This document shows, piece after piece, positions 11,043 through 22,134 of a stretch of DNA of 64,000 nt. The stretch's first letter is position 1; each line of letters opens with the position of its first letter. Below the pieces are notes generated by a model. That model was not told the DNA's origin. It ran no database searches and was given only the letters and a program-made list of their open reading frames with translations. The stretch comes from Leptodactylus fallax (Eukaryota > Chordata > Amphibia > Anura > Leptodactylidae). The stretch is from NCBI GenBank assembly GCA_947044405.1, contig CAMRHE010000054.1:1116001-1180000 (forward strand), written 5' to 3'. The translations under genes and the position numbers were made by a program.

Positions 11043-13439
11043 AGTTAAGCTGACAAGGTATTGTTTAGTACTGTGCCTTGTATTTGGATGCTTGTCGATG
11101 AATATATCACATTGTAGAACAGTTCTTTAGACTGTGAAATCACTCTATGATACTAATTACTATCTTGCCTGTAAGGGTAAACTAATACTCAGTTTACACT
11201 CTACCCAAATGATATTTATTCATATACAGTGCTCAATTAAAATTTCACCTTTATCGAACCAATTAAGATAACATATCTAAAATAGTAAATCAATGCTGTG
11301 GTATCGATTTACAATGTTAATATAATGGATTCAGCTGGTTTTTAGATTAATATATACTGAAAACCAAATGAATGATCATGCCTGAAGCACACTTCAGCAC
11401 AAATCCTGCACATAAGCTACAGCAATAGTTAACTAAGTGCACAGCCCCTCAACATGTTTAAACACAACTAGTGTTTATAGGAGTCCATGGGGCAAATGTC
11501 ACTGTTTGTATATTTTTGTGGCTGGCAGCTAAATCTTACTCTACGTCTCATATGTTTTCGCCAATGACCAATCACTACTGTATAATACTATCCACTTGGT
11601 TTTTTGCCCACTGTAGTCATTTCTGGCATTACTGTACAGTGACCAAGCATTTTCTATGAATCCATATCTCTTAATATAAAATATAATAGTGTTCTCCTTA
11701 CAAATCTTGAACAGAAAAAAATACCGGTTGTGCCCAGTTTAATGCCAATTGCGTCAGATGAAATTGCTCTGCCCTGGAGACACAACCTTTTTATCCCTTT
11801 GTCATCAACAGATTTTTCGGCTTGTTCCTGCTTTGTTTTTAAGTGACTTTAGTTGCTTGTACTAAGTCACAGTCTCACCAACTTGCCTTGCAATTTCAAC
11901 ATATGAAAGATCACATTCTCATAATACAACAATCCTGCTTCTTCTCAAGAGAGTCCATTCAAATATTTGCTATGGTACAGTTCCTCTATTTATTATCGAC
12001 TCCTAACTACTGTAATACTAAAAAAGTACACAATTTACACAAGTTGCTCTACAGTTACATCAGTCCAAAGCCTATGGGGTTTACAATTCAATCCACTTCA
12101 ATCATTCCTGTATTTTTAGTTAAGCATAACTTTTTTGTACTGCAGCTATTTGTATTAATTCTTTTTGTATTGAATTCATTATTAAATTCCAGTTCAACTA
12201 ATATGATATATAAGCATTTGTGCGCAGTGAAATGTAACGTGTATTATATTGCATGCAATGCTGTAAAATGCATCCACAGTTTTTCCCACCACTATATATC
12301 AATCTGCACAGCTCCTCCTGCTTTGTAACATGTTTTCAGCTTAGACTGTATAATGAACATGACAGGTTCCCTTTAAGTCTACACAGCTAAGAAAAAGATA
12401 AATTCACAGCTGACAGTCACATGAGCTTGAGTGTGATCTAGTTACTGTTCTGAGAACTATAATATTTCATATTTTCCTTTTATCATAGATAGAAGTAATT
12501 AAAAATAACAAAAAATGCTCTAATAAGAATCCTTTTAATTCAATTTAATAGTAGTCCAGCGCTATACATCCTATTCCATGAATCTTTCATGTTATTATCA
12601 ATTTACAGATATACTTTCCTCTCTCCTTTTTTTTCAGTATTACAGTTCACTTCTTTAAATCTGTGGAACATGCCCGGGCAGCGCTTTGGAACATGTTTTA
12701 GCTTTCACAAAAAGACTCCAATTTTCAACATAACCTTTAATCTATTATTTTAACTGCAGGTGAAAAGCTGTTGCAATCCATTCAATAGAGATACAGGAAA
12801 ATATTTTATCTTGTCACATTTCCAGTGACTGTGCTGTCTTATTCTAAGGAAGATATACCATCTCAACTTTATGCTCAGTGTTCTTCTTCTTAAGGCACTT
12901 TTTATCTATAATTTATTTGCATTAATCATGCAGTACTTTATTCTGGTTTGACTACAGGTTATTAGGACTGAGTGTCATGCCAGTATTGCCAGTAATTGCT
13001 CAATGGCTTAAATTACATTACAGTACAAAAATAAAGGCTATTTTATGTAAGAAGCTGTGAAGAAGATAAAGCATGTTGGATGCAAAGTGTAATGCAGGAG
13101 AATGGAAATTTTACAATAAAAATCATTGCGTTAAAGACTATATTATCACCTCAATGAGAACAAAATTATGGAGGAGTAATGTATTTCGATTAGTACAGCA
13201 AATTATCCATGGTATTCATTTGTTCATGAAAATGCAGGACTTCTATAAGCTTCTACACGCTTCTCATTTTTAACTTCTTTAAATGACATGGTATATTATG
13301 TTTGTATAGAGAAAGGCTATAACCTGAAGACCAACTAAAAGGTTATCTTATGTTGGATATTTTCTGTAGTAAGAGGTATAAACAGGAAGAGTAACAGAGG
13401 AATAATTGACTATTACAAATAAATTAAGTAATATGACTA
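11043..13439. other. AT-rich unassigned sequence, possible conserved non-coding DNA
   Basis: No transposon ends, tandem arrays or coding domains were seen over about 2.4 kb. That is unusual for this window and could mean undisturbed non-coding sequence. The open frame near 11843-12328 has no domain features. Conservation cannot be judged from one sequence. Confidence 0.45.
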
Positions 13440-14360
13440 TAAAGGGATTTTCTGGTAATTTATTATAGATCTTTTATATGACCTTCTGACTCCCAAACCA
13501 TGCCATGCACTGGAACCAGCAGTGGCTCTGGCATGTCGCTAATGGAGAAAGGACCAGTGTTATGTGTCATGTGCCGCCGGGCCCCTTTCCAATAGAAGCG
13601 TGCCCAGGGGAGGGGAGTAAAAAATAACAAACATTTATACTCACCTCTACTGGGTGTCCAGCTATCCCCAGTGTCATCTTCTGGTCATTTCTGGCCTGTG
13701 GCTGACGTCACGCGTTCTGTGGATCACCCTGAAGCGGTAAGGCAAGGTGAGTACAAACTGTTTGTTATTTTTGTTTGTTAATGCCACTTTTGAGCATTAT
13801 ACTGTAGGGGTCTCTGAAGAGCATTTTACTGTAGTGAGAGGTTGGGCTCTGGAGATCATAGTATACTGTGTGGGGCCACTGTGGGGCATTATACTGTGTT
13901 CTGGCTCAGGGGAGCTTTTTATATCATGTGGGGCCACTGTAGAGCATTATATACCATGTGGGGTGACTGAGGGGAACTTAGGGGAGTATTTTATACTGTG
14001 TGGGGCCAATGTGGAGCATTATTGGGGAGGAGGGGAGCACACAAGTTTTTCCAGTATTGAGTTCCAAAATTCCTGATGGCAGCTATGTGTACTATGACTG
14101 CATCACAGCTCCCCCAGTAGAATCTTGTATAAGTGTGGGATGCTCCATGGTCATGTCATTCCCCATACAGTATTGTGCATGAACCAGCCATGGAGCTATT
14201 GGGGCATGCACTATTCTATAAGGCATGACAATACAGTGAAAATACTCGCAGCGCTGGTTGCCGGAAAGTCATCACATATGCAAGATTTCAGTGGAGGAGT
14301 CGTGGTGTAAGCAATTAGAAGAAAGCTGTTGGATGGGCCCCCAGAACAAGTTCAATAGTA
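13440..14360. repeat. Composite repeat: module copy A plus degenerate minisatellite
   Basis: At 13618-13790 inverted arms ('acatttatactcacctct' on the left, 'aaggtgagtacaaactg' on the right) flank a GC-rich core that contains a perfect CRE-like palindrome TGACGTCA at 13703-13710. From 13790 to 14040 follows a worn repeat of 'ggggccactgtgg.gcatta.actgtgt' type, roughly 35-40 bases per unit. The same pair of parts recurs at 19.9-20.5, 29.5-30.8, 32.3-33.3 and 63.05-63.4 kb. Outer element ends were not found. Confidence 0.6.
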
Positions 14361-15647
14361 TAGCTCCTCCTACAACTGCCCCACTTAGAAATGAGTCTGA
14401 TTTCAGCATTTTGATCCGTTAGATCCTGCAGTCAATAGCAACTGTGGCATCTAAGAAATTCGACAGAGGGAAGAGTTACCTCTGTAAGCTCATAAACTCC
14501 CTTAATAGTGGTCTCAGGGATGCCATCTCCTGATGAAAGTAAGAGTTTGCCAAGGGTCTGTCAATTTGAAACTGATATGAATGGACCAATGCCATCTCAT
14601 AAAGGATCACTTGTCTATATGTGTCAGTATTGATAATTTTGCAGATTGACAATTGTTTTTGCATTCACCAATATATCAGGTTAACTCTATATGTATTGCT
14701 TGCAGCTCAGTTTATTCATGCACACTTATTTGCATTAGCTTATATTTAGTGACCCTCGTTGTCCTATTAGGTCATGCACCCATTTTCATCTTTTTTGATC
14801 TTGAACTATAATAAGTATATTTTTAATTTTATGGCTCTGTTAGCACTTACATTGAGGTTTTCTCAGGTTATCAGATTCTCCCTATTACAAGTATTAATAT
14901 GTATATAATGTACATGCATGGGGGAAATTGATAAGAAGAGACCCGTTTAGGCTAAATGAGCAACTAAGTCTTATTTGCTTTATTTGAGTTATTTTCTGAC
15001 ATGATATTCATAATTGGCGAATGGGTTTTCATATTTGTCTCATATTTACAAATATTTATGTCCAACCACAGTTTGTAAGGTTTGACATTCTTATTATATG
15101 GTGGATTTACCTTGGCTAATACAATCAGGTACCAGTGTCAGCAGAGCAGAGGCATTTAATAAATTAAACTAATGGCACTTAAAGGAATAGTGGTTGATGG
15201 GAGGGGAGGTTTTTCTCTGCAAAAAAAAAAAATTGGCTCCCTCATTCGTACACGGTGCACCTATTACCATTCATGGTCCTTCCTAACCAATGACAGGCTG
15301 ACCTCTGTAGACTTGCTTCACAAATATTTTCAGGGTTCACCAGGAAAATGGTTTAGGACCATATTTTCTCAATCCAAATCAGATATGGAGGGTAAAGTTG
15401 TTTATAATACTCTGGGATCTCTTTAGATCCAAGACTATACTAACAGGAAACCAGGGAAGGCAATTAAAAAAAACATTACTTGCCTTTTCTAGGCTCCACT
15501 GCAGCTAGCATTCCAATCTTCTTGCAATCCTCCTTGGCCACCAGTTCACCACCAATCCATGATGATGTTGATGCTCCCCCTCCCAAATGATCTGTGAGGT
15601 GAAGAAGATGATGGATAGCCCGTGAAGAAGAGCAGAATGCTAGAGGA
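14361..15647. other. Unassigned sequence
   Basis: Mostly AT-rich with no recognisable coding or repeat boundary. The interval from about 15.17 to 15.65 kb is richer in G and C and may be repeat-derived. Confidence 0.45.
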
Positions 15648-15865
15648 CAGGGCCGGCTACATTGGCAAGTGGGCCCCTGGGCGACAGAGTGTCAGTGGGC
15701 CCCTTTGCTCATGCAGCTGCTCCTATTCAAGTAATAGGAACGGTGCTGCACTTCCACCGCTATGCAGTGGATGGATTCTGCCTGCTGTACCTCTCCTATT
15801 ACTTCAATAGCTGCATGCGCTCCCAGTCCACTGCTGTAGCTTCCAGGGCCCGGAGGCTGCCAGAA

Positions 15866-16480
15866 TAAGGGGCCATTGACATCACGTTTTGATCAACAGT
15901 TTAACTGATCAGTTTTGTGGAGACAAAAAACAGATGTGAATAACGGATGAAAAAGGATGGAAACTGATGGGCATCTGTGTACATAGAGTCAATGTTAAAT
16001 AAAAATGGATAAGTTACTGTAGGACAGTAGGACAAACCACACTTTTTTGTCCCACAAAAGAACAAACAAACTGATTCGTTTTTATTTAACATTGACTATG
16101 TAAATGCATAGCCATCAGTTTCCATCCTCTTTCATCCGTTATTCGCATCAGTTTTTTGTATCTGCAAAACTGATTAGTTATGCTATGTTCACACCTGTGT
16201 TTGGGTTTCCATTCTTTGGGTCCCCTTGGCGACCCCACGAACGGAAACCTAATCCTCTTAAAAAGGTGGTTATATAGAGTATAATGAGGGTCCGTCGGGT
16301 TTCTTTCCGATTTCTGCCCAAAAAATTTGTTAAAATGCAGAGAGAAAAGTCCTGCTTGCAGGACTTTTCTCTCTGCATTTTTTAAGCGGAATCATGGATG
16401 GAATGCTCAAACAGAGATGCAATGCAGGTGTGAACCCAGTCTTAAACTGATGATCAAAATGTGATGTGAACAGACCCTTA
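15866..16480. mobile_element. Foldback MITE (outer) split by another MITE
   Basis: The left arm 'gacatcacgttttgatcaac' and the right arm 'gatcaaaatgtgatgtgaac' are inverted matches, with 'taaggg'/'ccctta' at the extremes. A second pair of arms ('ttaaataaaaatggat' and 'tttttatttaacattga') lies inside. The right arm is interrupted by the foldback at 16179-16444. Confidence 0.75.
16179..16444. mobile_element. Foldback MITE (inner) with a perfect central hairpin
   Basis: Ends 'ctatgttcacacctgtg' and 'caggtgtgaacccag' are inverted. At 16332-16381 two perfect 24-base arms (atgcagagagaaaagtcctg core) are separated by only two T bases. This is the same MITE type as 10122-10505. Its transcript would fold into a hairpin of pre-miRNA size. 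It interrupts the outer MITE and is younger. Confidence 0.8.
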
Positions 16481-17325
16481 CTGATGTGTGCGGGGTCCTG
16501 GTGTTGGGCAGTTCATATACTGATGAACAGGACAGGTCATCAGTATGAAAAATCATAATGGGGCTGAATAACCCCTCTAATTACCCAGAACAAGACTCTG
16601 GGGGAGGAGGGAGAGGTAGGGACAAGTGATCACTACTATCAGGAGGATTCTAAGAGGGTGACTGGCAGGGGTTTCTGAGGTGATGGGGGCACTTACAGGG
16701 GGAACTGAGAAGGGGATGGGTGCAATAGTTGGGGGGGGAGCACCTACCTGAGGAGCTGAGAATGGAAAGGTGTGTACCAGCATCAGGAAGCACTGTGGGG
16801 ACTGAGGAGACAGCACTGGCAGTGGCAGTATAAAATCATGATGATGATGATGATGATGATGCAGCAGCCAGTCAGTGCCTCACTCACTTCTCACCTCACA
16901 GCTGACACTCAAGTTGCAGGGGAAGGCAGCAGCTTTCTCTCCCTCACACACTTGTTGTGGATTCAGCAGGCACCAATGACATCTTCTTCACTCTTCATGA
17001 TTCTTCATCATGTGTCATTTCTCAGGAGTGCTGGGCCACATACACGGGAGGGAGGGGCCAGATACATGGGAGGGAGGGTCCAGGTACCCGGGGGAGGGGG
17101 GGCAAGAACCATGCAACAGTAGCAGCAAAGACTGGAGAAGTACAGCCCCAGGAAGGTACAACAGTCATGCGGACAGTTTTAATTGCATACTGGTGTCTTG
17201 CAAAAACTGTCTGCATGGCCAAAGAGGCAACGTATATGTAACAGCACCCAGCAGCCGAGTGGGCTCCCTCAGGATCATGTGGCCCCAGCACTAGCCGGGT
17301 ATACCGGGTGCTGATGCCGGCCCTG

Positions 17326-17720
17326 TCGGGGGACGCAGCAGGGCCCAGGAAAGATGAGTAAATGCTTTTATTTCAACCCTCATGCCCAAAAGGACTGTAA
17401 AATGGGACCCCAAAGAGGACCCAGCGGGAGGGGGGGAACCCCCCCCCCCCCGGCCGCCAGCCTTGTACTGCAGAGGAGGGCCCTGCTCGGGTATGATTGG
17501 GATGCCCCCCCGACGCGGACGGCTGCGGGGGCACCCACGCCCGCCAGCGCGAACGCCCCTGACAGTGGGGAGAGATTGGTGCCTAAACTAACGGCACCGA
17601 TATCTCCAGCCCCGGGACACATAACGGGAAAGCAACTTCAGCGCATTGTCGGCTTTCTAGTGGTATATAAAACCACATGTGCCTGAGGACATGAAAGGTC
17701 CTCTTTAAGGGACTAAATCT
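17326..17720. repeat. GC-rich repeat remnant
   Basis: A short GC-rich island with homopolymers (G7 at 17430-17436, C13 at 17439-17451), ending in 'aaaggtcctctttaa', which resembles the end of TTAA-type MITEs. Open frames here are proline- and glycine-rich composition artefacts. Confidence 0.4.
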
Positions 17721-19249
17721 GAGTAAGCCTAAGGACACACTTAGCAGCAAGCTATTAACCAGACACGTGCTGCTTTTTTTTTTTTTCTTTTTTTAGCAGC
17801 TAATCTGCAGCAACTACGCTATGTGTGGCCTTGACCTTAAAAAACAGCCAAGCAGCTAATAAATAGGATGTCAGCTTTACTCATAGATATCACAACTTAA
17901 CATGATCTATGATATATTTTTATTGCTTTTGTGTATGATTTTTATATATTTCAAAAGAACTTGGCACTTTATAAGTCTTATCATTACTATTATAGGATTG
18001 GAAAATATACAGTATAGAAAAAAATGTATCTGTCAACCATTAGATAGATTTTTTATTGAAATCAATGATTACTTGACAGTCCCTATTAAAAGTTGATGAG
18101 GGCCATTAGAATGAATCAGGATCAGTTTGATTATGGATCTAGCATGGCTGTCATAGCTTTATGAATAGAAGCATGATGCTAATGTTAACAGAGCATAAAA
18201 CTTATGGCTGATATAAGCAATCTGCCTGGACTAGAGTGTTCTGGCAAAATACACAATGTTAAAAGTAGTTTTTTAGCCCATTAAACTCAGTATAGAATTT
18301 TCACACTGAATTGAATGAAATCATTTAAACATACTCTACGCAAATGAAAATGAGCAAAAATAAAATCATAAAAATTGCATTGTGTATGCTGAAGCTAAAT
18401 TTTTCAAACAAAATGTACAGATCTGAAATCCATTCTTGTAAAGCAAATGACAGAATTGAACAAATGAATGAAAGAACCAAGCATAAACAACGCATTATTT
18501 CAAGGCTTTATTTTTAATGTGCTAATCTTATCTAGCAATGCCAAAGGTAATTTAAAGTATAAATGCTGCAAGTGATCAAACAATGCTGTAATAAATATAT
18601 TGAGCAGGCCAAGAACAACAAAATTGTATATCTCAAAGACTCATCACAGGCCAAACAATATTATGGCAAGTAAACAAAGAGAAAATGTTATTTATACAAT
18701 TCAGCATAATACATTATCATTTATCGCTAAGTAGCTTCACAAATTCCATGTAACAATATTTGATGTCCTTGTGTAACTAAAAATATATCACTCTATTGCA
18801 TTATGAGCATTAACTCATAGAGACATACTACACTGCATGCTGGCAGGCGTAATTGACAGCCACTGCCTCTTAGCAAAAATCAAATTCCGACCATTTAAAT
18901 GGAACATGGTCTTTGTGCAGCCATCTATCCAATAATTCTCTCCCTGGATGGGATGACATACCTCTCCAGGCAGAATAGGATTCACCTATTCAACTCATAA
19001 GGTTTGGTCTCAGAAATGAGGCAAACTTATCAGACATTTATGGAACATCTTGTAGATCTATTGATGTGCCCTCTGCTACCTGTAATCCTACCTGGACATA
19101 TTCAGATATATGTGCATGGGTCAATAGCAACCACCATGGCATTGTAACGGTTTCATATGGAGGGGACTACCTCTGTCAGGCATCAGCGCCACTGTGAATA
19201 TGATCGCAGGGTGTGGGCACCGTTATATAGCAGCCAAGGATCCCACACT
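17721..19249. other. AT-rich unassigned sequence
   Basis: No coding region, transposon end or array recognised. The part from about 18.5 to 19.0 kb lacks repeat features and could be ordinary single-copy DNA. Confidence 0.45.
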
Positions 19250-19737
19250 CCAAAAAGAATGCCTACCTAAACTGTATGCCATTACAGGCATACACAGGCT
19301 CTACTTGCTTAGGAGGCTGAGAGCCTTTGGAGTCCAGGGGCACTTCTTAGGGCACAGGTGTCAAACACAAGGCCCGCGGGCCGAATCCGGCCCGCTGCCT
19401 TCTGTTATCTGGCCCGGCACTTATCTGGCCTGCAGGGCCGCGGCATTTTTTATTGTCTATGTAATGTAAACCAGCCCAGGACAGGCCGTTTAAAAAAAAA
19501 AAAAAAACAAAGCTGCGCGATACCTGTACCTGTCCTGGGCTGGTTTACAAGACCTCTGCATGTCAGCGCAGGAGGCGATACAATGATGTCATCGCGCCTC
19601 CTACGCTGACACGCAGACATCGCGGACAAGAGGAGGAGGCAGCGGCTGCATCAAGGCACCGGAGTTAGGTGAGGATAAGTTTTTTTATATATATATTAAT
19701 AGGCCGTTGCCTGCTGGAGTATCCCCGGCACGTAACG

Positions 19738-19860
19738 GCCTATTTACTTACCGATCCCCGCTGCTGGTCGTGGCCGCCCCCGCTTCCCCTTCTGCTATGG
19801 GACGCAGAAGCGGCTGTGTGCAGGAGCGGGGATGGTAAGTGAGGCCGCGGCCGGCGAACC
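19738..19860. repeat. GC-rich palindrome P2 with outward splice-donor-like arms
   Basis: The left arm 'atttacttaccgatccccgc' is inverted in the right arm 'aggagcggggatggtaagtg'. A second copy with better arms lies at 62926-63025 in a different hAT-like element. On the outward-reading strand of each arm the sequence is GTAAGT-like. Confidence 0.75.
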
Positions 19861-19875
19861 CCATCAAATACTACT

Positions 19876-20205
19876 ATTATTATACTCCAGGGTCTTTTCA
19901 GACCCCGGAGTATAATAATCGGAGACCCAGGGGAGCTGATAAACATAAAAACCATTGTTACGCACCTCTCCGGCGATCCGATGTTGCTCCCAGCCGGCTT
20001 CGGCCTTCTTTGGTGACGTCCCAGGCGTCTCGTGAGCCAGGCTGACGTCTTTATGTCGCGACGCCGGTCTGTGCGACATTGAAGAAGGCCGAACGCAGGG
20101 AGCGCATCGGGGCCCAGGTAAGTAACACTGGTTTTTATGTTTGTCACCACCTGGGTCTCCGATCATTATACTCTGGGGTCTGAAAAGACCCCAGAGTATA
20201 ATAAT
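19876..20205. repeat. Palindromic module, copy B (complete)
   Basis: Both ends are hairpins with ~18-bp stems of 'TTATACTCYGGGGTCT' type: 19876-19919 and 20165-20205. Inside each is an inverted arm; the right arm has CAG|GTAAGTAA at 20115-20125, the left a CpG-worn version. The core contains two TGACGTC half-CRE motifs. This is the best-preserved copy of the dispersed module. Confidence 0.8.
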
Positions 20206-20219
20206 AGTTCATGGGTGGG

Positions 20220-20530
20220 GGGGGTCACTATGGGGCATAATACCGTGTGCAGGGGCCACTATGGACTATAATACCGTGTGCAGGGGCCACTATGGGGCAT
20301 AATACCAATGCAGGGGCCACTAAGGAGCATAATACCGATTGCAGGGGCCACTATGGAGCATAATACCGTGTGCAGGGGCAACTATGAAGCATAATACCGT
20401 GTGCAGGGGCAACTATTGAGCATAATACCGTGTGCAGGGGAAACTATGGAGCATAATACCGTGTGCAGGGGCCGCTGTGGGGCGTAATACCGTGTGCAGA
20501 GGCAACTATAGAGCATAATACCGTTTGCAG
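20220..20530. repeat. ~31-bp minisatellite
   Basis: About ten head-to-tail units of 'gcataataccgtgtgcaggg' plus '.ccactatggg'. Units are contiguous with no unique spacers. It is the same family as 29635-30760. Confidence 0.9.
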
Positions 20531-21375
20531 GGGTAAACAGTATTTGTATAGTGCTTAATTTTTGATATATTCAGAAAAGGATGAGGATAGTATGTAACAT
20601 GCCAATGTCTTAGGTTTTAACAATACATTATGTTCTTCCTGGTTGCCCTCAAAGGGCTGATTGTAACAGTAGTAATGTACAAATGTAACTACTGCTTAAT
20701 AGCTCGCTTATCTGTTAAGGAGAAGTTACTTTTATACATGTGTAAAATAATCTTGGCCCTTCAAGGTACCCCGTGAGGCTGAAGTGGCCCCCGGAGAAAA
20801 TGAGTTTGACACCCCTGTCTTAGGGCCTTTTACAACTCTGTAGTGGCATCAGCCATCTTCTTCGGAGTGGCCTGCTTGGGGAGTAGCATATCAACCAGGG
20901 ATAGTAATAGACTCGACAAGATGATTAGAAGGGCCAGCTCTGTCCTGGAGAGCCCACTGGATCCAGTGCAAGTGGTGGGTGACAGAAGGATACTGTCTGT
21001 GGTGAGCTCCATGCAACTCCCATCCAATGCATGAGACTGTGATAGCGCTGGGCAGTACTGTCAGTGACCGACTGCTTCATCCTAAGTGTGAGAAGGAGCA
21101 CTATTGGAAGTTTTTCCTCCCCACTGCGGTTAGGCTGTACAACCAACACTGACCTAAGTGTAGTTCACTCCACACATAGAACTGAATGATCTTTAAGTTG
21201 TGATATCCCTTCTACTACTTTTTTACCTGTACCTTTCTATCTGTACCTACTGTCACTGTAATGCCTCCACCTTGGAGCTTCTGTATATATTGTTTTTTGT
21301 GTTTGTATTATCTATGCTGCTGTAACAAACTGAATTTCCCCATGGTGGGACTATTAAAGGATTACCTTATCTTAT

Positions 21376-21659
21376 TAGGCCATTAGGCCATTTCAGAGGC
21401 ACAGCCTAATACAATGTCTGTTACTTTCATGCTGACAGCATAATACATTGCACTACATAAATAGTAAATGTTACTAAGTGTTACTATTACATGAGTAGTA
21501 GCAAGTGATCAATATCTTGCAAGTTAAAGTACTTAGTGAGACCAAATCTATATTTTATGATCCATATTGATCCAGACATATTATCTTGTTTTTGTTTGTT
21601 TTTTTCTTCCAACCCGGAAAGAGTTATTGAAAGTTAATCAATATGCACCCAAAGTGTCA
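21376..21659. other. Unassigned sequence
   Basis: AT-rich, no feature recognised. Confidence 0.4.
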
Positions 21660-22103
21660 TTAAAGATTACCTTTCACCACCTCCACCAAGTCAGGTTTTT
21701 AGCATCTATTAATAGGCGCCGCTCCACTGATTCTAACACAGTTGGAATTTTTCTCTCTAACTCCCACCATTTGTAAGCAACAAACACAGGTCATTTTGAT
21801 GCCGGATGTGCTATTTAAGCTCTGTAATGTCAGAAGGGCAGTGTCAGGCAGGGAGGCGTGATTCAGAGCTCCAATCAGAGGCAGCCAGTGTCAGAGCTCA
21901 GAATCCCAGTATACAGTACAGAATCCCAGAATGACAGTACAGAGCCAAAGTAACATATGAGGAACCACAACTAAGAGCACTGATTACTCAGGAATGCTGG
22001 GGGCAAGAGGAAAAATTACAACTATTGCAGAATCAATGGAGCAGTGCCTATTAAATGATGCTAAGAACTTGAGATGGTGGAAGTGGTGAAAGGTTGTCTT
22101 TAA
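21660..22103. mobile_element. TTAA-bounded MITE
   Basis: Starts 'TTAAAGATTACCTTTCACCA' and ends with the inverted form ('TGGTGAAAGGTTGTCTTTAA' region), with arms of about 35 bases or more including 'tctattaatagg'/'cctattaaatga'. TTAA at both limits suggests a piggyBac- or Kolobok-mobilised MITE. It has no coding capacity. Confidence 0.75.
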
Positions 22104-22134
22104 ACACTTCAACTTGTCCTGTATGTCCTCATAA

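Larger units (their letters stand above)
15648..17325. mobile_element. Possible hAT-like non-autonomous composite element
   Basis: The left end 'cagggccggctac' and the right end 'gatgccggccctg' form a ~12-bp inverted repeat of hAT style. Flanking 8-mers (ctagagga and tcggggga) match poorly, so a target duplication is not proven. The interior holds a nested foldback pair (15866-16480), a (GAT)n tract at 16835-16861 and a G-rich stretch to 17120. No transposase is present. The two ends may belong to separate elements. Confidence 0.4.
19353..20817. mobile_element. Non-autonomous hAT element carrying module copy B and a minisatellite
   Basis: The left end CACAGGTGTCAAAC and the right end (complement CAGGGGTGTCAAAC) are inverted repeats. 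They are flanked by a perfect 8-bp duplication TCTTAGGG (19345-19352 and 20818-20825). The interior has no transposase. It holds a GC-rich palindrome (19738-19860), module B (19876-20205) and about ten units of a ~31-bp repeat (20220-20530). The terminal 'GTGTCAAACTC' sequence is typical of vertebrate hATs of the Charlie/Buster kind. The TSD fits the nnnTAnnn pattern of the Buster group. Confidence 0.88.
19280..21151 (+). pseudogene. LINE ORF2 C-terminal remnant, split
   Basis: Before the hAT the frame reads 'RLYLLRRLRAFGVQG'. After it comes 'FYNSVVASAIFFGVACLG', 'SISTRDSNRLDKMIRRAS', 'PLDPVQVVGDRR', then a frameshift near 21015, then 'ALGSTVSDRLLHPKCEKE' and 'FFLPTAVRLYN'. These blocks occur in this order at the C-terminus of L2/Rex1-like ORF2 proteins. 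Removing the hAT and one copy of the 8-bp duplication joins the two halves in register. It is inactive: truncated, shifted and split. Confidence 0.75.
19250..21375 (+). mobile_element. L2/Rex1-like LINE 3' fragment, interrupted by a hAT
   Basis: Plus-strand remnants of a LINE ORF2 C-terminus run from about 19265, are cut at 19352 by a hAT, and resume at 20826. After the coding part comes a ~220-base 3' region ending in 'ggattaccttatcttatta', a tail typical of these LINEs. A ~40-base copy of the same tail is found at 40586-40624. The element is 5'-truncated, without endonuclease or reverse transcriptase domains. Confidence 0.7.

Noticed and set aside
11843..12328. 161-codon open frame
   Set aside because: AT-rich and hydrophobic by composition, no signal or domain pattern, no splice-supported neighbours.
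17354..17686. Proline/glycine-rich open frame in a GC island
   Set aside because: Composition effect of G and C runs; frames are open on both strands and no domain is seen.
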